This document shows, piece after piece, positions 30,666-39,477 of a DNA stretch of 64,000 bases (positions within the stretch are counted from its first letter, which is position 1; each line of letters opens with the position of its first letter). The DNA comes from Micromonospora sp. NBC_00389 (GTDB lineage Bacteria > Actinomycetota > Actinomycetes > Mycobacteriales > Micromonosporaceae): the NCBI RefSeq assembly GCF_036059255.1, contig NZ_CP107947.1:1736001-1800000 (forward strand). The letters are read 5' to 3'. The translations under genes and the position numbers were made by a program. The notes beneath the pieces were generated by a model. That model was not told the DNA's origin. It saw only the letters and a list, made by a program, of their open reading frames with translations, and searched no databases.

Positions 30666-32045
30666 ATGTCCGTACCGCAATACCGAAAGGCTGCGGCGTT
30701 AGCGCTCGTGGCCGGCCTGGGGTTCAGCCTCACGGCGTGCTCCACGAAGAGCGACGACAAGGACACCAACGCAGGCGGCAAGGTCACCATCACGGTGGAC
30801 TGCCAGCCGGTCGGCGCTCAGAAAGAGCTGCTGAAGAACTGGAACGACGACGTCGCCGAGTTCCAGCGGCAGAACCCCGACATCATCATCAAGAGCGTGA
30901 GCGTCGGCGAGCAGTGCAACAACCCGCCGGACTTCACCGCCCGCCTCGCCGGCGGCACCGTGACCGACGTGTTCTACGGGTACATGACCGATCTCCAGCA
31001 GGTGCTCGACTCCGGTCAGGCGATGGACATCTCCTCGTTGGCCAACAAGGACACAATCCCTACCTGGGACAGCGTCGACCCGGCACTCAAGGAGGTCTTC
31101 ACCGACGGCGGCAAGCTCTACGCCGTCCCGGTGAAGAACTACTCGATGGGCCTGGTCTACAACAAGGTCCTGTTCCAGCAGGCCGGGCTCGACGTGAACA
31201 ACCCGCCCAAGACCTGGGCCGAGGTCCGGGCCGCCGCCAAGAAGATCTCCGCGCTCGGCAACGGCATCGCCGGCTATTCCGAGTACAGCGCCGGCAACAC
31301 CGGCGGCTGGCACTTCACCTCCCTGCTCTACTCGCAGGGCGGCCAGGTGCTGACCCCCGACGGCAAGAAGGCCGACTTCAACAACGCGGCGGGCAAGCAG
31401 GTCCTGCAGAACCTCAAGGACATGCGGTACGGCGACAACAGCATGGGCGTCCGGCAACTGCTGCAGTGGGGCGACCTGCTGACCAACGCGGGTGCGGGCA
31501 AGGTCGGCATGTTCATCGGCGCGCCCGACTCCACGCAGGCGATCGTCAGCCAGTTCCAGGGCAAGTTCCAGGACTGGGCGATGAGCCCGCTGCCCGGCCA
31601 GGACGGCGCGGCGAAGGGCACGCTCGGTGGTGGCGAGGGTTACTTCTTCAAGAAGGACCTCACTCCCGAGCAGGTCAAGGCCGGTCTGAAGTGGATCGCG
31701 TACCAGAAGCTGACGCCGGGCAAGGGCCAGTTCGACTACGTCCGGGCCAAGCCGCAGAACTACCCGGTCGGTCTGCCCCAGCCGCTGCTCTTCGCCAACG
31801 GCAGCGCGGCGCAGAAGCAGGAGCTCGAGCTGCGTAAGGCGAACGCGAACGTCGACACCGCGAACTTCGCGCTCTTCGAGGCGACCCCGGTAACGATCAA
31901 GGGTGAGCCGCGCAACGCGCAGGCGGTCTACGCGGTGCTCGACGCCGCGATGTCCGGTGTGCTGACGAACCCGAACGCGAACATCGACGCGCTGCTCAAG
32001 ACGGCCGAAGAGAAGGTCAACCAGCTCCTCGCTGCCGAGAGCTGA
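30666..32045 (+). CDS. Sugar ABC transporter substrate-binding lipoprotein
   Basis: This 459-residue extracellular receptor belongs to the family 1 binding proteins. The lipobox SLTAC (Cys25) anchors it. KVTITVDCQPVG begins the mature binding domain, and GLVYNKVLFQQAGLDV and AMSPLPGQDG are typical of maltose and oligosaccharide types. The ATG follows GAAGGGATGGACAG. It begins an operon with two permeases and an alpha-glucosidase. The ligand is probably an alpha-linked glucose oligosaccharide, inferred from neighbours. Confidence 0.92.
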   Translation: MSVPQYRKAAALALVAGLGFSLTACSTKSDDKDTNAGGKVTITVDCQPVGAQKELLKNWNDDVAEFQRQNPDIIIKSVSVGEQCNNPPDFTARLAGGTVTDVFYGYMTDLQQVLDSGQAMDISSLANKDTIPTWDSVDPALKEVFTDGGKLYAVPVKNYSMGLVYNKVLFQQAGLDVNNPPKTWAEVRAAAKKISALGNGIAGYSEYSAGNTGGWHFTSLLYSQGGQVLTPDGKKADFNNAAGKQVLQNLKDMRYGDNSMGVRQLLQWGDLLTNAGAGKVGMFIGAPDSTQAIVSQFQGKFQDWAMSPLPGQDGAAKGTLGGGEGYFFKKDLTPEQVKAGLKWIAYQKLTPGKGQFDYVRAKPQNYPVGLPQPLLFANGSAAQKQELELRKANANVDTANFALFEATPVTIKGEPRNAQAVYAVLDAAMSGVLTNPNANIDALLKTAEEKVNQLLAAES

Positions 32046-32050
32046 TCCGA

Positions 32051-32084
32051 TGCTGTGGGGGCCGGTGCGCCGGCCCCCACAGCA
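32051..32084 (+). terminator. 15-bp hairpin between binding-protein and permease genes
   Basis: TGCTGTGGGGGCCGG (32051-32065) and its exact complement (32070-32084) surround a 4-base loop, 6 bases after the stop. Such hairpins reduce read-through or protect the 3' end, making more binding protein than permease. Confidence 0.75.
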
Positions 32085-32127
32085 TTCGCGCCGCATCGTC
32101 CGGTCACTGAATCACCCAGGAGTTGCC

Positions 32128-33078
32128 TTGGCGATCACCACCGTCCCGGCCGCCAGAACACCGGGGCGCCCCACGTCCTCGTACCCGGGGCCGCAGCGTA
32201 CGAGCCTCGGCCGCAAGGTACGGGACAACCTCACCGGTCACGCGTTCCTGATCGGGGCGGTGCTCTGCTTCGTTGTCTTCTCCTGGTATCCGATGATCCG
32301 CGGCATCGTGATGAGCTTCCAGCGCACCCGACGGGGCGAGACCACCTGGGTGGGCTGGGACAACTACTCCCGCATCATCGCCGACCCCAGCTTCTGGCCC
32401 GCCTGGCAGAACACGCTCTACTTCACCGTGCTCGCACTCGTGCTCGGGTACGCGGTGCCGTTCTTCGTGGCGATCCTGCTCAACGAGTTCCGGCACGCCA
32501 AGGGGTACCTGCGAATCCTGGTCTACCTGCCGGTGATGCTGCCACCAGCCTCGGCGCTCTTCCTCTTCAAGTTCTACGCGTACGACCCCAGCGAGGCGGG
32601 CCTCTTCAACGCCATCCTCAAGGCACTGCACCTGCCCACCTCGCAGTGGATGCAGTCCCCCGAGATGACGATGCCGGCGATGGTGATCGCGTCGACCTGG
32701 ATGAACATGGGCGGCGCCGTGCTCATCTACCTGGCGGCGCTGCAGAACATCCCCGGCGAGCTCTACGAGGCGGCCGAGCTCGACGGTGCCGGCATCTGGC
32801 GGCGGATCGTCAACGTGACGATCCCGCAGACCCGGCTGATCCTCGCGCTCCTGGCGATGCTGCAGATCGTCGCCACGATGCAGCTCTTCATCGAACCGCT
32901 GATCCTCGCCAACGGTGCGGGCGCGGAGGACTCCGCGACCTCGGTGGCGTACCTCATCTACCAGCACGGATTCTTCCAGAACGACCTCAACGGCGCTGCG
33001 GCGCTCGGCGTGATCATGCTCGTGGTGCTGGCCGGCTTCTCCGCCGCCTACCTGCGTCTGAGCGCGAAACAGGACTAG
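32128..33078 (+). CDS. Sugar ABC transporter permease (MalF-type)
   Basis: This 316-residue inner-membrane protein has about six transmembrane helices starting near residue 33. The conserved EAA loop EAAELDGAGIWRRIVNVTIPQ lies near residue 220, where the ATPase docks. A TTG start is chosen because CCAGGAG precedes it by 5 bases and no ATG or GTG fits. No ATPase gene is nearby; such operons usually share a global MsiK-type ATPase. It pairs with the next permease. Confidence 0.9.
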   Translation: MAITTVPAARTPGRPTSSYPGPQRTSLGRKVRDNLTGHAFLIGAVLCFVVFSWYPMIRGIVMSFQRTRRGETTWVGWDNYSRIIADPSFWPAWQNTLYFTVLALVLGYAVPFFVAILLNEFRHAKGYLRILVYLPVMLPPASALFLFKFYAYDPSEAGLFNAILKALHLPTSQWMQSPEMTMPAMVIASTWMNMGGAVLIYLAALQNIPGELYEAAELDGAGIWRRIVNVTIPQTRLILALLAMLQIVATMQLFIEPLILANGAGAEDSATSVAYLIYQHGFFQNDLNGAAALGVIMLVVLAGFSAAYLRLSAKQD

Positions 33079-33091
33079 GACGGGACGAGGA

Positions 33092-33979
33092 ATGGCACAG
33101 GACTCCGGGACCCGGACCCTTATCTCGCACGCCCAGCTCAGCCGCGGGCGCGGCAAGGTCATCTACTGGACGCTGCTCGCCGTCGTCGTCGCGGGCTTCA
33201 CACTCGTCTTCCTCGGGCCGCTCTACTGGATGGTCACCGGCGCGCTCAAGTCCGGCCAGGAGATCGCGCAGACCCCACCCTCGCTGTTCCCGCAGGATCC
33301 CGAGCCGCAGAACTACATCGATGCGTGGAACAACCTGGACCTCGCCAAACTGCTGTTCAACACGTTCTACTACGCGACGGGCGCGGTGCTGTTCCAACTC
33401 GTCTTCGACACCGCTGCGGCGTACTCGCTGTCCAAGCTTCGACCGATGTTCGGCAACGTGATCCTCGCCCTGATGCTGGGCACGCTGATGATTCCGGCGA
33501 TGGTCCTCATCGTCCCGCAGTACGTGACCGTGATCGACCTGCCGATCCTGCACATCAACCTGCTCGACTCACCGTTTGCGATCTGGCTGCCGCTGGTCGC
33601 GAACGCGTTCAACATCTTCCTGCTGAAACGGTTCTTCGACTCGATTCCCGAGGAGTTGATGGCCGCAGCCCTGATGGACGGGGCGACGTCACTGCGCACG
33701 CTGTGGTCGATCATCCTGCCGCTGTCGCGACCCATCCTCGGCGTCGTCTCGATCTTCGCCGTGACGGCGGTCTGGAAGGACTTCCTCTGGCCGAAGCTGG
33801 TCATGCCGTCGCCCGAGACCCGGACGGTCAGCGTCGGCATCTACGCCTTCTCGGGTGGTACGCCCATGAACGTGGTGATCGCCGCGTCGGTCATCGCCGC
33901 GATCCCGACCGTCATCATCTTCCTGATCTTCCAGCGGAACATCATGTCCGGTCTGACCTCGGGCAGCCTCAAGGGATAG
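33092..33979 (+). CDS. Sugar ABC transporter permease (MalG-type)
   Basis: This 295-residue membrane protein has six predicted helices. The EAA-like loop reads MAAALMDGATSLRTLWSIILPLS, near residue 195, with the leading E in EELM just before it. It begins 13 bases after the first permease with GAGGAATG at the start, so the two are made together. It probably passes short alpha-glucans captured by the binding protein. Substrate identity is inferred from neighbouring enzymes. Confidence 0.92.
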   Translation: MAQDSGTRTLISHAQLSRGRGKVIYWTLLAVVVAGFTLVFLGPLYWMVTGALKSGQEIAQTPPSLFPQDPEPQNYIDAWNNLDLAKLLFNTFYYATGAVLFQLVFDTAAAYSLSKLRPMFGNVILALMLGTLMIPAMVLIVPQYVTVIDLPILHINLLDSPFAIWLPLVANAFNIFLLKRFFDSIPEELMAAALMDGATSLRTLWSIILPLSRPILGVVSIFAVTAVWKDFLWPKLVMPSPETRTVSVGIYAFSGGTPMNVVIAASVIAAIPTVIIFLIFQRNIMSGLTSGSLKG

Positions 33980-34078
33980 CCGGCAGCGTAACCTCCCGCG
34001 GCGAACAACGACTGTTCGCCCGACACATATCTAGGTCCGGCGAACCCGCCGACGTACTGACCCAGAAAGCAGGTGCTC

Positions 34079-35728
34079 GTGTCCACAGCAGACAGCGGTC
34101 CGTGGTGGCGTGGAGCGGTGATCTACCAGGTGTACCCACGTAGCTTCGCCGACGGCAATGGCGACGGCATCGGCGACATCGCCGGCATCCGGTCCCGGCT
34201 GAATCACCTGTCCGCGCTCGGCGTCGACGCGATCTGGTTCAGCCCCTGGTACCCCTCGCCGATGGCCGACGCTGGCTACGACGTGTCCGACTACCGCGAC
34301 ATCGACCCGGTCTTCGGCACCCTCGCCGAGGCGGAGGCGTTGATCGCGGAGGCACACGTGCTCGGCATCCGGACCATCGTCGACGTGGTGCCGAACCACT
34401 GCTCCGACGCGCACCCCTGGTTCCAGGCGGCACTCGCCGGCGGGCCCGGCGCGCCCGAGCGGGACCTGTTCTGGTTCCGGCCCGGCCGGGGCCCGAACGG
34501 CGACCAGCGGCCCACCGACTGGGTCGGCGAGTTCGGCGGCGAGACCTGGACCCGGACCACCAACCCGGACGGCACGCCCGGCGACTGGTACCTGCACCTG
34601 TTCGCCCCCGAACAGCCGGACTTCAACTGGGACCACCCCACGGTGCGGGCCGAATTCGAGGACATTCTGCGGTTCTGGTTCGACCGAGGGGTGGACGGCA
34701 TCCGGATCGACTCGGCCGGGCTGCTGGTCAAGGACGGGACGCTGCCCGAGACCGTGCCGGGCCGGCCGCACCCGTTCCGCGACCTCGACGGGGTGCACGA
34801 CATCTACCGCGCGTGGCGGCGGGTCGCCGACGAGTACCCCGGCGACCGGGCACTGATCGGCGAGGTGTGGATGCCGGACCGGCAGCGGTTCGCCAACTAC
34901 CTGCGCCCGGACGAACTGCACGCGGCGTTCAACTTCGACTTCCTCGGCTGCGCCTGGGACGCCTCCGCCCTGCGCGAGAGCATCGACGGGACGCTGAGCG
35001 CGCACGCGCCGGTCGGCGCGCCGGCCACCTGGGTGCTCTCCAACCACGACGTCACCCGGCACGTCACCCGCTACGGCCGAGCGGACACCACGTTCAGCTT
35101 CGCCGCCAAGCGCGAGGGGACCCCCACCGACCTGGAGCTGGGCACCCGCCGGGCCCGGGCCGCCGCGCTGCTCTCGCTGTCACTGCCCGGCGCCGCCTAC
35201 GTCTACCAGGGCGAGGAGCTGGGCCTCTACGAGGTCGAGGACATTCCGTTCGCGCTGCGCCAGGACCCGATGTGGGAACGCTCCGGCCGGGTCGACCCCG
35301 GTCGCGACGGCTGTCGGGTGCCGCTGCCCTGGGCCGGTGACGAGCCGCCGTTCGGGTTCAGCCCCGCCGGCGCCGCAGCGCCCTGGCTGCCCCAGCCGGC
35401 CGACTGGAAGGACCGGACGGCCCGGGCGCAGACCGGCGACGCGGCCTCGATGCTGGAGCTGTACCGGGCGGCGATCGCGATCCGGCGGGCCGAACCGGCG
35501 CTCGGCGACGGCGACCTGAGCTGGCTGCCCGCCCCGGACGGGGTGCTCGCCTTCAGCCGCGGCGGTGGGTTCCGCTGCCTCGTCAACCTCGCCGACTCGT
35601 CGGTCCCGCTGCCCGCCGAGGGGGAGTTGCTGCTGGCCAGCGGGCCGCTCGATGACGGTCTGCTGCCACCGGACACCGCCGTCTGGCTGCGTACCCCAGA
35701 GCCGGCGGAGGGGCCCGGCCTGGCCTGA
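34079..35728 (+). CDS. Alpha-glucosidase (GH13)
   Basis: This 549-residue enzyme has no signal peptide, so it acts inside the cell. The GH13 barrel signatures are present: VDVVPNHCSD, GVDGIRIDSA (nucleophile Asp), ALIGEVWMPD (acid/base Glu) and VLSNHDVTRH (third Asp). The N-terminus WWRGAVIYQVYPRSFADGNGDG is typical of oligo-alpha-1,6-glucosidase and alpha-glucosidase types. Two GTG codons compete; the second is used because AGAAAGCAGG is spaced properly. It probably hydrolyses imported oligosaccharides to glucose. Confidence 0.9.
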   Translation: MSTADSGPWWRGAVIYQVYPRSFADGNGDGIGDIAGIRSRLNHLSALGVDAIWFSPWYPSPMADAGYDVSDYRDIDPVFGTLAEAEALIAEAHVLGIRTIVDVVPNHCSDAHPWFQAALAGGPGAPERDLFWFRPGRGPNGDQRPTDWVGEFGGETWTRTTNPDGTPGDWYLHLFAPEQPDFNWDHPTVRAEFEDILRFWFDRGVDGIRIDSAGLLVKDGTLPETVPGRPHPFRDLDGVHDIYRAWRRVADEYPGDRALIGEVWMPDRQRFANYLRPDELHAAFNFDFLGCAWDASALRESIDGTLSAHAPVGAPATWVLSNHDVTRHVTRYGRADTTFSFAAKREGTPTDLELGTRRARAAALLSLSLPGAAYVYQGEELGLYEVEDIPFALRQDPMWERSGRVDPGRDGCRVPLPWAGDEPPFGFSPAGAAAPWLPQPADWKDRTARAQTGDAASMLELYRAAIAIRRAEPALGDGDLSWLPAPDGVLAFSRGGGFRCLVNLADSSVPLPAEGELLLASGPLDDGLLPPDTAVWLRTPEPAEGPGLA

Positions 35729-35889
35729 CCTGATCGCCGTGGAGCCGGCGGCCCGTCCCGGTCGCCGGCACCGAGCACCCACCCCGGCCCAGCGTGGGCC
35801 GTCGGAGGAAGGAGGAAAGAGGGGGGACCCGCCACGCCGCACGGATACGGGGGGACCTGGCCTGCCTGACGAAAGGGAGAGCGCAGCTC

Positions 35890-38772
35890 ATGGCCAACCA
35901 CACCACCGGCACCGCGCACCACCTCCGACACCCGACCCGGGCAGGGTTGGCCGCCATCGCCGCCACCCTGCTCGTCGCGACCTCGGTGACCGCCCTCGCG
36001 GTCACCGGCACCGCAACCCCAGCCTCGGCGGCCGGGCTGTCCCCCTTCGACATTCCCGGCCGGGGCGCCACCGTCCCGTTCGTCGAGCAGGAGGCGGAGA
36101 AGGCCGCCCACAACGGCACGAAGATCGGCCCGGACCGGCGCTACGGCACGCTGCCGTCCGAGGCGTCCGGCCGGGAGGCGGTCACCCTCGACTCCGTCGG
36201 CGAGTACGTCGAGTTCACCCTCACCGCCCCGGCCAACGCGGTCACCTTCCGGCACAGCCTGCCCGACAGCCCGGCCGGCACGGGCCGGGACGCCGCCATC
36301 GACCTGCGGGCCAACGGAACGCTGCTGAAGTCGGTCCCGGTGACCTCGAGGTACGGCTGGTACTACGGCGGCTACCCGTTCAACAACAACCCGGGCGACA
36401 CCAACCCGCACCACTTCTACGACGAGACCCGGGCGATGTTCGGCAGCACCTACCCGGCCGGCACGAAGGTCCGGTTGCAGGTCTCCTCGACCGCCCAGTC
36501 GCCCACCTTCACCATCGACCTGGCCGACTTCGAGCTGGTCGGCGGGCCGATCGACAAGCCCGCCGGTGCGCTCGACGTGGTCACCGACTTCGGCGCCGAC
36601 CCGAGCGGCGCGACCGACTCGACCGCGAAGTTCCAGGCGGCGGTCGACGCCGGTAAGGCCCAGGGCCGGGTGGTCTGGATCCCGACCGGCACCTTCACCC
36701 TCTGGGACCACGTGGTGGTCGACGGGGTGACCCTGCGCGGCGCCGGCCCGTGGTATTCGGTGCTCGGCGGCCGGCACCCCACCGACCGTAAGCGGGCCGC
36801 CGGCATCTACGGCAAGTACGTCCCCGGTGGTGGCTACACGGGCGGCGTCCGCCCGCACGAGGCCGGTGGTCCGAGCCGGAACGTCACGCTGCGGGACTTC
36901 GCCATCATCGGCGACATCCGGGAACGGGTGGACGACGACCAGGTCAACGCGCTGGGCGGGGCGATGACCAACTCGGTGGTGGACAACCTCTGGCTGGAGA
37001 ACACCAAGGTCGGGGCGTGGATGGACGGCCCGATGGACAACTTCACCATCCGCAACAGCCGGATCCTGGACCAGACCGCCGACGGGGTGAACTTCCACAC
37101 CGGCGTGACCAACTCGACGGTGACCAACACCTTCGTCCGCAACACCGGCGACGACGCGCTGGCGATGTGGGCGCAGAACGTGCCGAACGTCAACAACTCC
37201 TTCACGCACAACACCATCGGCGTGACCCTGCTGGCGAACCACCTGGTCAGCTACGGCGGCCGGGACATCAAGATCACCGACAACGTGACGGCCGACTCGC
37301 TGACCAACGGCGGTGGCATCCACGTCGCCAACCGCTACCCCGGCGTGCAGGGCGCCACCGGCGTCCAGGGCACCTGGACGATCGCCCGGAACACATTGAT
37401 CCGCAACGGCAACTCGGACTACAACTGGAACTTCGGCGTCGGGGCGATCTGGTTCTCCGCGCTCAACGAGGCGTTCCTGCAGCCCACCATCAACATCACC
37501 GACACCGACATCCTGGACAGCTCGTACGCCGCCCTGCACTGGATCGAGGGCCAGACCAGCGGGATCAACCTGAACAACGTGCGGATCGACGGCGCCGGCA
37601 CGTACGCGCTCCAGGTGCAGGCGCCCAGCCAGGTGTCGTTCACCAACGTGCGAGCCACCGGCATCGCGCAGAGCAACCCGATCCACAACTGCGTGGGCGG
37701 CGGCTTCCAGATCACCCAGGGCGCCGGCAACTCCGGCTGGTACACCCCGACCCCGTACTGCGGCCCGTGGCCGGACCCACAGTGGGGCGGCGGACCCACC
37801 ACCCCGCCACCAACCACCCCACCGCCGACCACCCCGCCACCCACCACCCCGCCACCCACCACCCCACCCCCGACCGGGGGGAACCTGGCGCTGAACCGGC
37901 CGGCGACCGCCACCAGCACCAACCAGAGCTACAGCGCGGCCAACGCGGTGGACGGCAACGCGGCCACCTACTGGGAGAGCGCCAACAACGCCTTCCCGCA
38001 GACCGTGACCGTCGACCTGGGCTCAGCCCGGTCGGTCGACCGGGTGGTGCTCAAGCTGCCCGCCGGCTGGGAGCGGCGTACCGAGACCCTGTCGGTGCTC
38101 GGCTCCACCGACGGGTCGTCGTACGCCACCCTGGCGGCGTCCGCCGGTCGGGTCTTCGACCCCGGCGCGGGCAACACCGTCTCGATCGGCCTGCCCGCCG
38201 GTGACCGTCGCTTCATCCGCGTCACCGTCACCGGCAACACCGGCTGGCCGGCCGCCCAGCTCTCCGAGGTCGAGGTGTACGGCGGCACGCCCACCACCCC
38301 GCCGCCCACCACACCACCGACTACCACCCCGCCCCCGACCACACCACCGCCCACCGGCAACCTGGCGGCCGGGCGGCCGGTCACCGAGACCAGCCACTCC
38401 GACGTGTACGCCGCGCCGAACGTGGTGGACGGCAACCCCAGCACCTACTGGGAGAGCGCCAACAACGCGTTCCCGCAGTCGCTGACCGTGGATCTGGGCG
38501 CCAACCGGACGGTTTCCCGGGTCGTGCTGAAGCTGCCGCCGCCGTCGGCCTGGCAGACCCGCACCCAGACGCTGTCGGTGCTCGGCTCCACCAACGGGTC
38601 GTCGTTCACCACCCTGAAGGCGTCCGCCGGCTACACCTTCAACCCGGCCACCGGCAACACCGCCACCGTGACATTCGCGGCGACCAGTCAGCGGTACCTG
38701 CGGCTGACCGTCACCGGCAACAGCGGCTGGCCGGCCGGTCAGCTCAGCGAGTTCGAGGTCTATTCCAGCTAG
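35890..38772 (+). CDS. Secreted GH87-like alpha-1,3-glucanase with two discoidin domains
   Basis: This 960-residue secreted enzyme has a Sec signal peptide (cleavage near PASAAG). A carbohydrate-binding-like domain (FVEQEAEKA to about residue 218) is followed by a beta-helix catalytic domain starting DFGADPSGATDSTAKFQAAV. Within it Asp398 in TADGVNF and Asp421-Asp422 in NTGDDALAM have the exact 23/24 spacing of the Asp triad reported for GH87 enzymes. A TTPPP-repeat linker leads to two F5/8-type-C-like (discoidin) domains separated by a second such linker. It would cut alpha-1,3-glucan (fungal wall, nigeran or mutan). GAAAGGGAG precedes the ATG. Mycodextranase is the closest alternative. Confidence 0.85.
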   Translation: MANHTTGTAHHLRHPTRAGLAAIAATLLVATSVTALAVTGTATPASAAGLSPFDIPGRGATVPFVEQEAEKAAHNGTKIGPDRRYGTLPSEASGREAVTLDSVGEYVEFTLTAPANAVTFRHSLPDSPAGTGRDAAIDLRANGTLLKSVPVTSRYGWYYGGYPFNNNPGDTNPHHFYDETRAMFGSTYPAGTKVRLQVSSTAQSPTFTIDLADFELVGGPIDKPAGALDVVTDFGADPSGATDSTAKFQAAVDAGKAQGRVVWIPTGTFTLWDHVVVDGVTLRGAGPWYSVLGGRHPTDRKRAAGIYGKYVPGGGYTGGVRPHEAGGPSRNVTLRDFAIIGDIRERVDDDQVNALGGAMTNSVVDNLWLENTKVGAWMDGPMDNFTIRNSRILDQTADGVNFHTGVTNSTVTNTFVRNTGDDALAMWAQNVPNVNNSFTHNTIGVTLLANHLVSYGGRDIKITDNVTADSLTNGGGIHVANRYPGVQGATGVQGTWTIARNTLIRNGNSDYNWNFGVGAIWFSALNEAFLQPTINITDTDILDSSYAALHWIEGQTSGINLNNVRIDGAGTYALQVQAPSQVSFTNVRATGIAQSNPIHNCVGGGFQITQGAGNSGWYTPTPYCGPWPDPQWGGGPTTPPPTTPPPTTPPPTTPPPTTPPPTGGNLALNRPATATSTNQSYSAANAVDGNAATYWESANNAFPQTVTVDLGSARSVDRVVLKLPAGWERRTETLSVLGSTDGSSYATLAASAGRVFDPGAGNTVSIGLPAGDRRFIRVTVTGNTGWPAAQLSEVEVYGGTPTTPPPTTPPTTTPPPTTPPPTGNLAAGRPVTETSHSDVYAAPNVVDGNPSTYWESANNAFPQSLTVDLGANRTVSRVVLKLPPPSAWQTRTQTLSVLGSTNGSSFTTLKASAGYTFNPATGNTATVTFAATSQRYLRLTVTGNSGWPAGQLSEFEVYSS

Positions 38773-39477
38773 GCCGGGCAGCCCCCTCCCGTCCGGGGCG
38801 GGGGCCACCCGGTCGGGCGGCCCGGCGCAGCGCAGCCCCGGGCCGGTCTGATCCCCCGTCTTGTCCACCGCACCGTCCCCCACCTGTCGCGGTACGACGG
38901 GCGTACCCCTGCACCCGTCGCCGGGCAACGCACCCACACCCCACCCCCGAAAGAGGTGTAGCGACGCCATGTCCAGATTCGGTACCAGACGAGGCACCCC
39001 GCCGACCGGCGCGCCCGATCCCACTCGCCGAACCACCCGTACCGGCCACCGACGGCTGCTCGCCGGCGTACTCGCCGGGCTGCTCCTGACCGCCGTGCCG
39101 GCCGTGACCCCCGCGACCGCCGCACCGGCGGCGGACCCCTCCGCAGCCGCCGCCCGCGCCGCCCTGCTCGCCGGGCTCTCCGCCACCATGACCGCCAGCA
39201 GCCACAACCAGAACTACGTGGCGAGCAACGCCAACGACGGCAACGCCGACACCTACTGGGAGAGCGCCAACAACGCGTTCCCGCAGTGGATCCAGGCCGA
39301 CCTGGGCGCCACGGTCAGCGTGGACCGAGTGGTGCTCAAGCTGCCGCCGCCGTCGGCCTGGCAGACCCGCACCCAGACGCTGTCCGTGCTCGGCTCCACC
39401 AACGGCTCGTCGTTCACCACCCTGAAGGCGTCCGCCGGCTACACCTTCAACCCGGCCACCGGCAACACCGCCACCGT
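38530..39477. repeat. 140-bp direct repeat shared by the two glucanase genes
   Basis: Bases 38530-38669 and 39338-39477 code for the same discoidin stretch (KLPPPSAWQTRTQTLSVLGS onward) and differ at only two positions. The copies lie 808 bases apart in separate genes. This suggests recent duplication or gene conversion and offers a site for deletion by recombination. Confidence 0.9.
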
